64,000 nucleotides of DNA from Lutjanus erythropterus (lineage: Eukaryota > Chordata > Actinopteri > Lutjaniformes > Lutjanidae), in contig CM034607.1 of NCBI GenBank assembly GCA_020091685.1, forward strand, positions 4,316,630 to 4,380,629. The letters run 5' to 3'. The notes under the pieces are model-generated. The model saw only the letters and a list, made by a program, of their open reading frames with translations, made no database searches and was not told the DNA's origin. Position numbers and translations under genes: made by a program. Shown here in pieces: positions 11,991-24,050 of the stretch; the first letter of the stretch is position 1, and every line of letters starts with the position of its first letter.

Positions 11991-13714
11991 ATTTTATCAT
12001 TCTGAGGGGCTTTTCAGACACTTGGTCTGTTTCTAGATGGTATTTCATGTCTCACCAGTACACTAAACAACACCTCCACTAACACACTCCCCACTGCACA
12101 ATCTTGGAACACACTGGTTGCAATCAGTTACCTGTTTAAGACCGCTAAATGACAGCTAATGTCTGCAACAACAAGTGGTTACATTTTTCATTAGGCTCTA
12201 TAGACGCTAAATTGGCAAGACTGTCTCAAGTTGTCCCACTGGATGTCTGCCTGGAAGCTCCAGAAGAGCTACTAAGTGGGCCTTGAAGTGAGATTGCTTT
12301 GTCAACCAGAGCACAAATTGTAACGTTGCTCTCGTCTTCCACCACTAGTCTCATTGAGAAGCCAGATCCCGGAGTTTGAGCTGGTAAACCAACAAACCGA
12401 AGTGGGTTTACGCTGTACTACTTCTACATAACCAGATCTATCTCCACAGTACTGTGTCAGTGCTAGAGAACATTATCATCCTACTAAAGTGGAAAAAACA
12501 GTTTGCCTGGTTTGTGTTCCCAGGATGCACCAACAGTACCGCTGCTAAACTGTCGTGGGGAATCAGGCTGGATATCGGTACTCAATAATTTTAAGGTATT
12601 GACCGAAATAACTCAGTCTTGAGTAGTATAAAAACTTCTGCAGCCTAATGATACTTGTACCCAGATCTACAAAGAGTTGTTTTGCTTGCAGCCAATCACG
12701 TTCTCTGATTTAATGCAATGTGTGGTAGGCCCGTCACCACAGCAGCTACAACCTATTCAGTCTATATATAGTGTGAGGAAGTTGAGTGTGGTCTCTTTGA
12801 CTGAGTTGGCAGTTCAGCATGCTGAGATGACTCCAGAACAATAGAAAAGGTATTTTTAAATGATAGTCCAGTCCTAGTGGGGAACTTGTTTTCTTGAGAC
12901 TCGCTTTAAAATGGCTTAATCCAGTTCTGTATGTTTGTACCATTAGCCATTTTTAGCGTGTAGCTTGCGAGCTCAGAGGTTGTTGTTGTTTCCTGTGTTG
13001 ATGGGAGCTTTGAATACGCAGGCAGCAGATATGGTGAGTGCCGCCTGAAACAGGACTAACCTGAACAGTTAAAATAACATCACAAGTACAAGTCAGTTTT
13101 TTTCTGAACAACCTGCATAGGAAAATAAAATTCACTGATCACTGTCTGGTTTGCACCAAGCCAAATTTCAAGCAGGATAATAAATGCTGAAATGAACTGA
13201 GGTCTTGAATGATCATAGATCATTTTTTGAATAGCTTCAGTACTTTTGATACTATCAAGTGTGTGATTAACAGAGATTGTATAATTTTAAACACATGGTA
13301 TCGAAGAAGTATCAAAGTATAAATACTTTTGACAACCTTATCAGCACTAATGAAAACTATCAGTAACCTTTAGTGTACCTTATTGTGTAGTAATGCAGAT
13401 TAGGGAATGTGAATTACTTCTGCTCAGCATTTTCACGTGTCTGTGTTAATGAAATGTTATATTGACCAACAGAAGGAGGACTGACCCAAGACTGCAAATC
13501 TAGATTCTGTAATCCTGATCTTGTGGTATCTGGATTAGAATGATCCTACCTGAAAATTATTTGGCAAAGCAGGATAAAACCTACAAGATCAGTTTTATCT
13601 GAGTTAGGGGAAAAATGGACCCCTGGTTGGGAACCAAAGTCCTAGCTCATAGTAATATATTTTGATTTATTAGTTGATGTATGTTTGGTATTAATAATCA
13701 AAAATTAAAGTAAG

Positions 13715-13867
13715 GTGTAACTAAAGCTGCCAAATAATTGTAGTGGAGTAAAAAGAGTAGAAGTATAAAGTAACATAAAATGGAAAGTACTCAAGTAAAG
13801 TAAAAGTACCTAAAAACTGTACAAGTACAGTACTTAAATTAATGTATTTAGTTATTTTCCACCACTG
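13715..13867. repeat. Interspersed repeat rich in AAGTA words, copy A
   Basis: Contains GTAGTGGAGTAAAAAG, AGTACTCAAGTAAAG and CAAGTACAGTACTTAAAT, ending in TTTTCCACCACTGG. A related copy lies at 61985-62335. This pattern is widespread in fish genomes and is of DNA-transposon-derived type. Confidence 0.6.
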
Positions 13868-13945
13868 GTGTGCATGCATGCATGTGTGTGTATGCATCAT
13901 TTGTCTGTGTGCATTTCTAGTGAACTACAGCAGATCATTTGTCAC

Positions 13946-13948
<3 letters not shown>

Positions 13949-13976
<28 letters not shown>
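13949..13976. repeat. (CA)n microsatellite
   Basis: About 14 CA repeats. Confidence 0.95.
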
Positions 13977-14521
13977 TCACTCATCACTCAGATGAATGTA
14001 ACATTTTATGCTTTTATTGTGTTTACTCACTTACTTTTTTATCACACTAAGAATGTGACAGAGAAAAACGAATAAGCAAACATTGTAAATAAAAAACCTG
14101 AGTCCTGACACTTCTAAAGCTCGTTATGAGGTTGTGGAAACTGTTTTTCTTTTCAATGTTTGACCACTAGATGTCACCCTACACAGAGACTAAATGCCAC
14201 AAGGGCTTTAACATCAGAGCAGTGTGTGTGCAACACAGTAATAGCTGCATCACTGAATGTCTCCTGCTCTGCAAACAGAAGCATCAAACACCGCTTTCTG
14301 TCAGATTTATCCAGCTGAAGAGGCTGATTGCATCCAATTAGTTGCTCTTTTTTTTCCCTTTTCACACACAATTTCAGTTGTTTGTTAAAATGGCTCAGCA
14401 GGGACGGACGATGCTGAGCAGAGAACAGCTCATTTTAAGAGTGTTGTTATTATCAGCTATAAGGAATGCAGTGAGTGATTGATGGGTTCTTGGCTCTGTG
14501 TTCTCTTAGGTAGGTACCCAG

Positions 14522-14560
14522 ATGTCTGAGGAGGCTCTGAGGATGACGTCTTGGCCTTGA
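14522..14560 (+). promoter_or_regulatory. Upstream ORF in the TRbeta1 5' leader
   Basis: A 12-codon ORF (MSEEALRMTSWP, then TGA) ends 11 nt before the TRbeta1 start codon, in the same inferred exon. Its own ATG begins right after a possible CAG acceptor (AG at 14520-14521). Translation of it would be expected to lower or gate initiation at the main ATG, as upstream ORFs commonly do. Whether it is in the mature leader depends on which acceptor is used: the TTAG ending at 14509 or the CAG ending at 14521. Both retain the ATG. Effect on translation is inference. Confidence 0.4.
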
Positions 14561-14571
14561 ACCCCACCAGT

Positions 14572-14578
14572 ATGTCAG
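14572..14578 (+). CDS. thrb: thrb TRbeta1 first coding exon (7 coding nt)
   Basis: The coding part is ATG TCA G, followed at once by a strong donor (GTAAGA). The split codon is completed by AG at the start of the exon at 17297, giving Met-Ser-Glu. The start has A at -3 (CCAGTATG). The exon probably begins at 14510 or 14522, after a pyrimidine-rich tract with two candidate acceptors, so most of it is 5' UTR. The joined N-terminus, MSEPAEKCSPRWKDEAMQN, closely resembles the short A/B domain of teleost TRbeta1 proteins, which lack the longer mammalian A/B region. No other ATG-bearing exon with the right phase was found upstream. It is easily missed because the coding part is only seven bases. 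Confidence 0.85.
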
Positions 14579-17296
14579 GTAAGACGTCCGGCCTGATCAC
14601 CCAAACACACACTCACAGCCCCAAACACCCAGGGTTTATTCCAAGTAAGCTTTATAGTGCAACTACACTGAATTTTAAAGTTGCTGATAGCTGATATTTA
14701 AGCCAATTTTCACTAAATCTAATTTTGGCTTGTTTGAAAAGAAAGTATTCCACCATTCCCCTGATTTATATTCTTGTCAGCAATAGGAAGTAGACTGTAA
14801 TGGACATTTTGTGATATTTTTTTGCAAACTTAGGTCTGGGACCTTAAACGCATTCAATCTGACAATCCAAATCAGTTTAAAGTTTAGCCTCTACACGTGA
14901 TCAGTGGCAGAATCACTTTGCACTGCCTGCAGGTGTGTGAGTCTTTCTATAGAGAGAGCCAAGAGGGCTAACCTTGCCGCAGTGCGATTCGATTGTACAC
15001 CTCGTCCCTGTGCTCAAAATTCAGCCAGTTTCAAGTCTGGCCTTTTGGACCTTGAGAATGTTTCATCAGCTACTGTTTCCGAGGTCTAGAATACTGAGTC
15101 AAACTCATTTTAAACCGACATGGATGTGGTCTAAAGGCGTGCTGAATCAAGGAGGTTTTAAATTTTTTAAGCTTCCCTGAGGGGAAGCCTCCCTTTCGCA
15201 CGCTTATCACATTCACACAGTCACAACTGGAAACTGCCCAGTATGACCACAGTCTGATCTGCAGTGGCACTGAGCGGCTCAGCTGGAGCCGTTTGGGTCA
15301 AGGGTCTTGCTCAAGGGCAAGACCACCACTTCCCGACACTTCTGTGGCAATTTAGAAAAAAACAATGTGCTGATGAAGATAGTGCAATGCGGTCAAAAGC
15401 TCCAGAACTAACATGTCTTTAGACACAGCACACTGCGGTTGCCAAGGTCAAGAGTGAACCTTTAAGTTCCACTTTGACCTTGTTGGTCATTAACCTGTCT
15501 ATGCGCAGCTAATGAGATGGCAACCATCTGTGATGTAACATGAAAGACACGGACAAAAAAGCCAGATTTCTGTCCAGCCTTGAATTGCAGTTCATTTTTG
15601 ATTTCCAAGGGGCACAGACCAAAAAGCATCTGCACATAATTGGACAGACCTTCCTAAAAACTTGCCCACCTGGTCGCAAACTTTCTCAGACTACACCACT
15701 CAGATTGGTTTCTGAAAAACATGCGATGTTAGAAATAGGCAGTGCAGTCAGAGAATCTTTCATATTTGATCAGCACTGCTGCGTTTGAGGGTTTGATCTG
15801 AGTTTCAAGCGCCTGGTGTGGTCAAGACTTTTCAAATCTGGACTGATGACACTCCTCTGTCAGACGCCGTATCAAACCTGCCCCATATTGAATAAACGGA
15901 TGTGATTGGCTTGACAAGACCCAAGTTTGGTGAAAATCTCTCTGAACGGGACCAGACTTACCAGAGCAACTGAAACATGAGCTTGCAGGTTTATCTGCTT
16001 CCCAGACAAAGTTGTAGAGCCAAAATCTTGCTGTAATGACAAAAGAATGTCAGAATGTCAGTAATCACATGGTGCTACCAGATTTGCTCTTGGAATATAG
16101 TGAAAAACAGGTGCTTTTTTTTTTTTTAGCAAACTGAGACACTTTGCCTCAACTCTGCTGCACTCTGTGCCCCTTCTATAGGCTGAGACATGCTTCTCTG
16201 GGCATTTAGGTGAAGGTGGTCGTTCAGAGACTTCCACACATCTGTTTCCTTCCTACTTGTACACACAACTTGTTGAGCATTTTCATTTGATCACTTGAAT
16301 CGCACGTGAGCTTGTCGTTCAAATGTAGGAGGTGTTGGTCCTATATCAGGCTGCACCTTTCGCTGTATTGGTTTGCAGAACGTAACTCCAGCTTTACATA
16401 GTACACAGCTCGTACCACTGATCATGTGTAGAGGGCATCAGAAAAAGACCATTACCATCTAAAACTGACTTTGACCACCAGAGGACTCCGTACAGCACAG
16501 CACAATGTAGTGAACACTGTCCTCTGGCACCAAGAAACAAAAACTCTTGTGATGTGAGCAAACAATCCCTAAATCATAACATACAACATAAAATCCAGCT
16601 GAAAATCAGTTGACATTCAAAATCAAACCCTATAATCTCTATAATCACAAGTTCAGTCTTAAAAGTGTAGCTGACAACAACTTTTTTACCGAGCAGAAAT
16701 GACATCCTTTAATTTTTAATGGCTAATGATTTCTAAGTTCTCAGTTTGATCTTGGAAAAAGCCACACTCCTTTTCCACACCCTTAACATCTATTATCATT
16801 CATTCAGTGCACACTAGACTCCAAAGCCGTTTAAGGACACACTAAAGCTCCTGAACAGGATATACGTGTTGCTGTCTGCAGACAGGTTGACCCATACATT
16901 GTACAGACAGTTCAGACGTGTGCGTATTTACTCAACATAGATACTCTAGTGTCCAGGGCGAATCGGCCGTCACGTGTGGATTTAGCCGGTCCCGCTGACC
17001 TGACTAACCCGGCACATATGTTATCGATCTCTGTACAATGAACACCAGCTTACACGTATCACATGAGGAAACGAGCTTGATCCCCTCACTCACTGTAACA
17101 CCAGACCCCCCAGACGACAACACGCTGACAGGATGATGTTTCTGATGCTGCTGTTTAGGATAACCTGCTGTTTTAATGAGCGTCTGACTGTTTGATTTGA
17201 TGTGAGGAGCAGAGGAGCGTCAGCCTGCCTCTCTCAACCTGTTTCACTGAGCAAGTAGATATTTTTTTTTTAAAGTGCCTCTCCCATCTATTTTAG
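14579..17296 (+). other. thrb TRbeta1 first mapped intron
   Basis: A 2.7-kb intron from GTAAGA to TATTTTAG. It contains no recognised genes. A unique, less AT-rich block with several CpGs (about 16900-17110) precedes the 51-nt exon and could be regulatory. Short open frames at 14.9-15.8 kb have no recognisable homology. Confidence 0.8.
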
Positions 17297-17347
17297 AGCC
17301 AGCAGAAAAATGCTCCCCCCGCTGGAAAGATGAGGCCATGCAAAATG
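17297..17347 (+). CDS. thrb: thrb TRbeta1 second coding exon (A/B domain, 51 nt)
   Basis: This exon encodes residues 3-19 plus the first base of Gly20: E-P-A-E-K-C-S-P-R-W-K-D-E-A-M-Q-N. The acceptor is CTATTTTAG preceded by a T-rich tract, and the donor is GTAATA. Entering in phase 1 from ATG TCA G and leaving in phase 1 into GG TAC ATT CCA gives an unbroken frame into the zinc-finger exon. The alternative AG two bases downstream would create an early TGA, which decides the acceptor. The CNPRWKDEAMQ-like motif is typical of fish TRbeta1. The exon is exclusive to TRbeta1, since TRbeta2 transcripts start downstream at about 38.3 kb. Confidence 0.92.
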
Positions 17348-17974
17348 GTAATATTTATCCTCCCTCTCAGCACTGCTTTTCCTCCTCTCTGTCAGTCTGG
17401 GTATGAGCTTTGGAGCACTCATGATGAATGTAGAGCTTTTCACAAAAAAAAAAAAAAAAAAAACGAGGCGCTGCTTCTGATTTAACCTCCTTCATTTTGC
17501 TTTAAATGTTTTGAAAGGCCTTGAATGACATGATTGATTCTGTTCCTGGCAAATGTTTTACTGAAATCTAATTTAAATCCTTTTTTTTTCTGTAGCTATA
17601 TGGCAGTGTAGCTGCAGACAGACAGAAGTCATACATTTTATTTTCATTGTATTTGTTTTATATAAGCTCACAGAACAGGATAAGCTAAAAACTGGTCATG
17701 TAGGTTTATATAGTGATATAAATACCTGCAGATAAATGCACAATATTGTTAAAATATTACCTAAAACCACCACTCACCACCTCACACACTACCTCCACTC
17801 ATTTAGTTGCAGTGTGATTAAGCTAGTTAATTATGTTTGAGTAGACAGTTACACAATTTGAAGGGGTGTGCGCGAGAATCACATGACACCATCATCCTGT
17901 CGTGGACATAAAGAAATCTTTATGACTGTTGTCACTGTGTGTCAGTTGGTTAATTATGTCATTTTAATGCAAAG

Positions 17975-18282
17975 TCAGGCTTCCCAATATGGTCAATTAA
18001 TCTGTGGATTATTTCTTTGATTAATCGATTAGTTGTTTGGTCTATAAAATATCAGAAAAATGTTGATCAGTGTTTCTCAGAGCCCAAGATGACGTCCACA
18101 AATGTCTTATTTTGTCCATAACCCAAAGATATTCAGTTTACTATCAGAGGAGTAAAGAAACCAGAAAATATTCACATTTAAGAGGCTGGAATCAGAGAAT
18201 TCAGACTTTGTTTTTCTCAAAAAAAGATTAATATCATTGATGTGATTAATTTAATAATTGATTAATTATTGCAGCACTAGTT
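17975..18282. mobile_element. AT-rich TIR repeat family, copy B
   Basis: Contains TTAATCGATTAGTTGTTTGG, AGCCCAAGATGACGTCCAC, CATAACCCAAAGATATTCAG and CATTTAAGAGGCTGGAATC, ending with AATTATTGCAGCACTAG. This order of motifs is a very common teleost repeat related to copies at 11669 and 33060. Confidence 0.8.
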
Positions 18283-18699
18283 CCCAAGCAATGCCAACTT
18301 CGCATCAAAACATGACATAACTGACTGAATGACATGTAATGACAACCATCATAAACTCCTTCACATTCATGACAGTGTCATGTCAATCTTATGCACACTC
18401 CTTCAGTCACTGAATAGACTTGGGAGTGGAAATAAGCACTTTGTGTTAGTAATAAAATACTTAAATTGTAGACCATTACTAACTAACTCATTTGCTTTGC
18501 CACATAATTCAAAGATTCAAATAATCAACTAATTGCTAATGGGTCAACCTAGTGTCACACCACAGTGTGAGATACACCCACAGATAGATTCACTCCCACG
18601 TAAAAACATCTCATTCAGTGGTCAAGTTAGCAATAATAAATATACAACAACAGGTTAGACTTTTAAAATAGTTTTGTTAGGTTTAGACACAAAAACTAC

Positions 18700-18850
18700 T
18701 TACGTTACGTTACGTTACATTACGTTACAGAACTTTACAGAACGTTACGTTACAGAACATTATGGCAGGTTATGGTACATTATGGTGCAGTGCTTTATGT
18801 TATGTGAATTGCTTTGTGTTGCCTTGCGTTACATACATGATGTAAGTTAA
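18700..18850. repeat. TTACG/TTACAG simple-repeat-like tract
   Basis: Tandem TTACG pentamers (TTACGTTACGTTACATTACG) decay into TTATGG and TTGCG words. A related TTACCTTATTTT-rich tract is at 49060-49190. Confidence 0.8.
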
Positions 18851-19328
18851 ATATGTTACGTGAGTTAACTTTTATACAAAAGTTAAAATAAGTTGATGTT
18901 GACTTTTGGTTTTTCATGGAAAGTGAAGCCTGTTCTACTCTGTGAAAGGACTGTTTAACCCACCCATCCCGCACCAACTTTGCTCCCTACTCCGACTTTG
19001 TTGCTCTTTATACTACTGCTACTTCCTCCTTTGTTCCCATAATTCTTCTTCCCTGCTGGCACTGCAACTTCATACTCGTATTTTTTACATCTAGAAAAGG
19101 AAAAACGTGATGCTGACACACTGTTCTCTGGTGGATCTGCAGTTCTGACTAAACCAACTGAATTTGTTTTGGTGTGTTGCTGGGCTGAATGGGTCTGTAA
19201 AGCATGCATTTAAAACTTTCCACCTTCCCAACTTCTGTCACTGAAACTTCCTTCAGAGTTTTTCATATGACTGTAGGACAGTAAGGCCAATGTCAAACTG
19301 TTCCTGACAGATTTTAAATAAAATGTAG

Positions 19329-19334
<6 letters not shown>

Positions 19335-19362
<28 letters not shown>
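19335..19362. repeat. (CA)n microsatellite
   Basis: About 14 CA repeats, preceded by CGCG. Confidence 0.95.
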
Positions 19363-19366
<4 letters not shown>

Positions 19367-19424
19367 GGTGCTTCCATCACTTCAAAGGACATTGTATTGA
19401 CATACATTAATTTCCTGGAGACTT

Positions 19425-19640
19425 ACTCTAAACCTACCCATAACCACTACTTACCTAACCCTAACCCTTTAACCTTAACCTAAACCCTACCCCTGCCTAT
19501 AACCACCATAACCATAAACCAAATCTTCATCCTGAAATCTGTGATTTACGTATGGGGACTTGCATAAAGCAGGTGAGTCCCCACAGTGTAAATGTGTCAA
19601 AAAGTTTATGTCCCCACAACGTGAGCAATACATGTCCATT
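19425..19640. repeat. Interspersed repeat with telomere-like CTAACC words
   Basis: Contains CCTAACCCTAACCC, AACCTAAACCCTACCCC and ACCATAACCATAAACC, followed by GGGGACTTGCATAAAGCAGG and GTCCCCAC. This arrangement is a common fish interspersed repeat rather than a real interstitial telomere, because the hexamer register is not kept. Confidence 0.6.
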
Positions 19641-20684
19641 AACACGCACACACACACACCCTCACAAAGAGTCTCTCAGACAAAGTCTCCATCATGCCTG
19701 GCAGCTGTTTTATACTCTGCACTGATCGCTGGTGCATTCAAGGACACTCTTCAGTCAGTGTTGTTACAGCTTCATATGACATTCTCATAGAGGCCCAGAC
19801 TGCTGTGAATAGACTCGACTAATTTCTGGTCCTCTGTGATGCCTGTTGGCATGAAAGGATGACTTTTAAAACCATCTCAGCGCAGTTTAAATCGCCTCAG
19901 TTCATATTTTACAGCTCACATTTGTTGAGTTTAGAGGGTTTCGAGAGGTATTTATTTATACAAAGGCATGTCTGGTGTATATTCAGAGAAAACTGTATGA
20001 GTGACATTTTCTTGATAGCGTTCTCCACGTCTGTCCACACTGCTTCATCACTTCTTCTCCTTTAGGCCCCTGCAGTAGCTTAGTAAACCAAACACACTGA
20101 GTTCAGTATGACTTTGATTGACATTGCACATGTCTCCAGTGGTAATAACATTGTTAATCACTGCCAAACAATGTCTTCTACATTACCACAGTGAGTCAAA
20201 CAGTGTGGGCTGTATGCATTGTCTTTTACCTGGGGTTTCTGTCAACAAAGCTTCTTTTACTGAGAGCCACCAGACAAGGACAGATTTACTTGAGCAAATA
20301 TGCAGCAGCAGGTCTGGTACTTCATTGTGCAGCAGTGGAGTTGGACATGGTGTCAGATATGTCAGTAATAAGGTTAATGCAGTCAGACGCTTACTGTGAA
20401 TGTACAGCCAAAACAAAGAAGAGTGTACTTGTAGCCTGGACTGATTTAACAGTTCAAATTTAATGAACACAAACCACAACACCCTGCTCTGTTAATTACC
20501 ATTACAATTGAATATTGTGTTCGCTGATAATAGTTTATGGGGCCATTCTAGCAAAACTATTCCCAAATGTGAGTGGAGACTTATGTAACTTTATCTCAAT
20601 CAGTATGTGCGTAAGCAGACTTTTAAATGCATATTTTGTATTCCTACTTGCAAGTGTATTGAAGTTTGTAAAAGTACACATTCA

Positions 20685-21020
20685 CAGATCTGTGTTCGTC
20701 TAGACATTCACAGATCTCTGTATGCATTTAAAAATTTGTCTACACATTCATAAATCTATGTACACATTAAGATTCACAGATCTGTGCACACATTTACAGA
20801 CTTATCACATTCACAGATCTATTTATGCATTTATAGATTTGTCTGTTCATTCATATATATGTACGTATTTGCAATTTGTCTGCACAGTCACAGATCTATG
20901 CACACATTTACAGATTTTTCTACGGATTCACAGGTCTGTGTACGCGTTTACAGATTTGTCATCGCATTTATGCATTCACAGATTTGTCTACACATACACA
21001 GATCTGTGTGTGATTTGGAG
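20685..21020. repeat. Minisatellite built on CACAGATCTGTG / ACAGATTTGTCT
   Basis: An approximately 20-bp half unit, ACATTCACAGATCTGTGTAC alternating with GCATTTACAGATTTGTCT, is repeated about 8 times. AGATCT and CACAGATCTGTG are self-complementary, so the array is rich in small palindromes. It causes overlapping spurious open frames rich in His and Tyr. Confidence 0.88.
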
Positions 21021-21094
21021 ATTTTTTTATACACATACACAAGTCTGATTATGCACACAGACACTGATTCTGTTGCACAATTACTAATCTGATG

Positions 21095-21121
21095 ACACAC
21101 ACACACACACACACACACACA
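21095..21121. repeat. (CA)n microsatellite
   Basis: About 13 CA repeats, directly after the 20.7-kb minisatellite. Confidence 0.95.
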
Positions 21122-21879
21122 GATTGAGGTACAGTTACACAACTCTCCACTCTCATTTGTAAATGGTTTGGCTACAATAATGGTCCCACAGAGCCTTGCA
21201 AAAGTGAAATTAATTTATGTGAAAATCTTCATGAAGTTGTTAGTCTGAAGAAGATATTCAAGATATGTCATTATGTGAAACAGAAGGAAGAAGAAAAGTC
21301 TTTTCATTCTCATCGAATGAATTTCAGCACTAAATAAAAGTGACTTTAACTCTGAGCGCATCATTAGTCTTTAAAAAACCTTAGCCATGACGAGGCATTA
21401 TGAGTCATCCACAGCTCCGTCTGATTATCACTGTAAGCTCTTGAAGACATCTGTGACACTGAAACAAAAGCTCATCATTTTTTTTATGTACATTCTGTAT
21501 CAAATTTATGTGTAGCACTCGGTGCATGCGGTTTCTTTGTTCTAAAACTCTGAACTCTACCATAATTACTGTAAAAATGAGATAGAAAGCTTGATAATAA
21601 TAGTAAAAAATAAGATAAAGATAAGGATAGAATACGTGGAAGATAGAAGATAGAATATGTGGACATAAAAGTAGGGGTAGAATGCCTGAAAAATAAAGTT
21701 AAAATAGAGTACATAGAATACCTAAAATACAACATTTTTTGTGAGGCAAAGTGCAGTTTCCTATGCCAGAAAAGTCATAGCTAAGCTACTGTAGAAACAT
21801 AACTTTTAAATATCGACTGTCAGTGAATTAACTTTAATGTCATGGCATGAAGCACGTTTATTCTAAGAACGTATCCTAA

Positions 21880-22330
21880 TGGGGATGGATTGCAGAGTAT
21901 AAATGCAGTTCTGGTGCTGTTCAGAGTCTACGGAGCAGCTGGCATTTCTCTCTAGATGACATCTTCACAGTCTGTCTCTCAGCTGTTCAGCTAAACACCA
22001 CACTTGTTCACATTCAGAGTTTCATACGCTTTCACATTACTGCCGCTTTCAAAGTGCTTTTGACAGCTTTGTTTTGATGTTTGTGCTGGAATTGAACTCT
22101 ATGCGTCTCAGAAGAAATCTCCTTTAATAATGTTTGCCTCTCCAAATCTCTGCCGTGATGATTCAGTCATTACATCTCTGTCTCGGCAGTGGCTTGTCTG
22201 CACATTTCTTAATGAGGTCAGCGAGAGGAGCGAAAGCAGCTCAGATCAACTGTTTGTGACAGTCACCAGAGTCACTTGCATAAGAATGAGTCCACAGTTA
22301 TGACAAAGTTTTTTCACTGGATATTTCTTT
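21880..22330. promoter_or_regulatory. Candidate conserved non-coding block
   Basis: Mixed-composition unique sequence flanked by AT-rich repeats, with E-box words (CAGCTG at 21938 and 21980) and no reading frame. Texture-based inference only. Confidence 0.18.
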
Positions 22331-23204
22331 TTCATTGTTAACCTAATTTCAGTATATTTTTAAATGATAAACACTTCTGAAAGGAAAACGGCAAGCAGCA
22401 TGTTTTGCCGTTTTTTATTAGGAGATGTGAATATTGTGTTAAAGTAATTGCAGTCACACATGTTGTGACACCTTAAAATTTATGACCAGTATACATCAAT
22501 ATACACCAGAAACATCAACATTACAAAATAGTGAAAATTACAATGAATAAAAATGCCATCCCCAAAATAACACAAGGTAGGAAATTCAATAAAGGTAAGA
22601 CATTTCCAAAAGAGAACAATATTCCTCAAAACCTCAAGAGAATTAAATTGTAAGATTATGATATAAAATATGAGAAAACATCCAAGCTATACCCAAATAA
22701 TGATGTACTGCTGTATGTCGTCTGTGATGCACCAGGAGGCTATCATAAAAAAGTCAATGTCAGTAAAAACAGAATCTTAATATGAAAGTCAAAACACATG
22801 GAGGAAGTCTAGAATTGAGTAAATGTGTAAGCCTCATTCATAAGTTTAGAGCTACCACTGGATAAACTACAGGGCAGTGCAAAGTGAAGAGCATCATCAA
22901 GGTATCATTACACAACACAGGGTTGTACAATAATATTAGAGTTGTAGTTCAGCATCAGGTTGAACATAAACAGCAGCAACAAGATGGTGATGATCATATG
23001 GTCGACATCTTCACGTAAAAACTTCAACATCTGGGGAATAAACGCATCATCAGTGCAAACACATCCATGGACAAGGCACAGAGCACCGATGCACTGGCTT
23101 GTGTGTCCGCAGCCATTGTCAGCACATTCCTAAATTGCAGATCAAAGGCCCGCATAAATGGGGATGGTTGCGACAGGAAGTCAAACGTGCGGATGTGGGT
23201 CCAT

Positions 23205-23275
23205 ACACTCTGTGAGCAGACGGTCTGCTGTGGCGACCCCTAACGGGAGCTGCCGGAAGACGAAGAACATTTATT
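23205..23275 (+). mobile_element. 3' tail of an RTE-type LINE or derived SINE
   Basis: The stretch GTCTGCTGTGGCGACCCCTA, then ACGGGAGCTGCCGGAAGACG and AAGAAC, matches the well-known 3' end of fish RTE-like elements and their SINEs. Only the tail is present. Confidence 0.75.
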
Positions 23276-23375
23276 GCCAGTGTCAGTCTGTGTTTCCATC
23301 AACGTATTTTGATGCACATTTTGAAGTATCGCATTCAATCAGTTGTTTCTGTACAGAGTGAAGAAGCTGTTGACG

Positions 23376-24050
23376 TCAATTGTCCCATGATAGAATAGTT
23401 ACAACTTCCATCCATCCATCCATTTCCTTCCACTTATTTGGGGTTGTGTTGTTGTGGCAAAAGGCTAGCAGGGTATTCCAGACATCCCTCTCCCCAGCAA
23501 TGTTCTCCAGCTCTTCCTGGCATTGATGAGATATATAATCCCTCAAGCTATTTCTGGGTCTGCCCCAGGATGGATGTGCCTGGAAAACCTCAAAAAGAGG
23601 CATTTGGGCATCCTGATCAGATGATGACCTCTGCTGGGTCCTTTATTCATGAAGGAGCAGCGGATCTGCTCCAAGATCCCTCTGAATATTCAAGTTCATG
23701 ACTCTGATCTCTAAAGCCAAGCTCAGCCATCTTACGAAGGAAGCTCCTTTCAGCAGTTTGTATCCACATTCTCACTCTTTCAATGACCACCTAAAGCTCA
23801 TGACCACAGGTGAGGGTTGCAACGCAGATCGACTGGTGAATCCAAAACTTTGCCTTCTGGCTCAGCTCCCTCTCCACAACAGTGGTCCAGTACAATGTCT
23901 GCATTACTGCAGGTGCTGCATCAATCCTCCTGTTGAACATGCACTTTGTTTTAGCAACAGATCCTTAAACTCCTTTGCTCCTTTGCTTAAGGCAGCAACT
24001 CATTCACAACCTGGAGGGTGCAATCTACAGTTTTACAGAAAACACTAATG
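23376..24050 (-). mobile_element. Degraded LINE 3'-end fragment (minus strand)
   Basis: Minus-strand translation includes GRPRNSLRDYISHQCQEELE followed by NIAGERDVWNTLL, a decayed version of the fish LINE C-terminal motif R-P-R-x-R-W-R-D-Y-I ... E-x-V-A-G-E-R-x-V-W. A further upstream segment on the same strand, around 23640-23710, reads SEGSWSRSAAPS. It ends in a (CCAT)n tail on the + strand at 23407-23425. Frames are broken by stops, so the element is dead. Confidence 0.65.

Larger units (their letters stand above)
1..14509. other. Region upstream of the first TRbeta1 coding exon; no coding gene seen
   Basis: Open frames here are short, lack family signatures and mostly overlap simple repeats. 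The region may contain untranslated 5' exons or the promoter of TRbeta1, but I could not identify one. Contents that can be named are microsatellites, the 3.87-4.48 kb minisatellite, the MITE at 6644, a possible TIR element at about 7.05-7.93 kb, the minisatellite with MITE insertions at 9.8-11.0 kb, and repeats at 11.67 and 13.7 kb. A unique-looking block lies at 5040-5310. Confidence 0.6.

Noticed and set aside
19425-19520. Interstitial telomere
   Set aside because: CTAACCC words do not keep a hexamer register, and the context matches a common dispersed fish repeat.
20118-20482. Three overlapping open frames of 90-99 codons
   Set aside because: Both strands and several frames are open at once and none shows a domain, so a protein gene is not supported.
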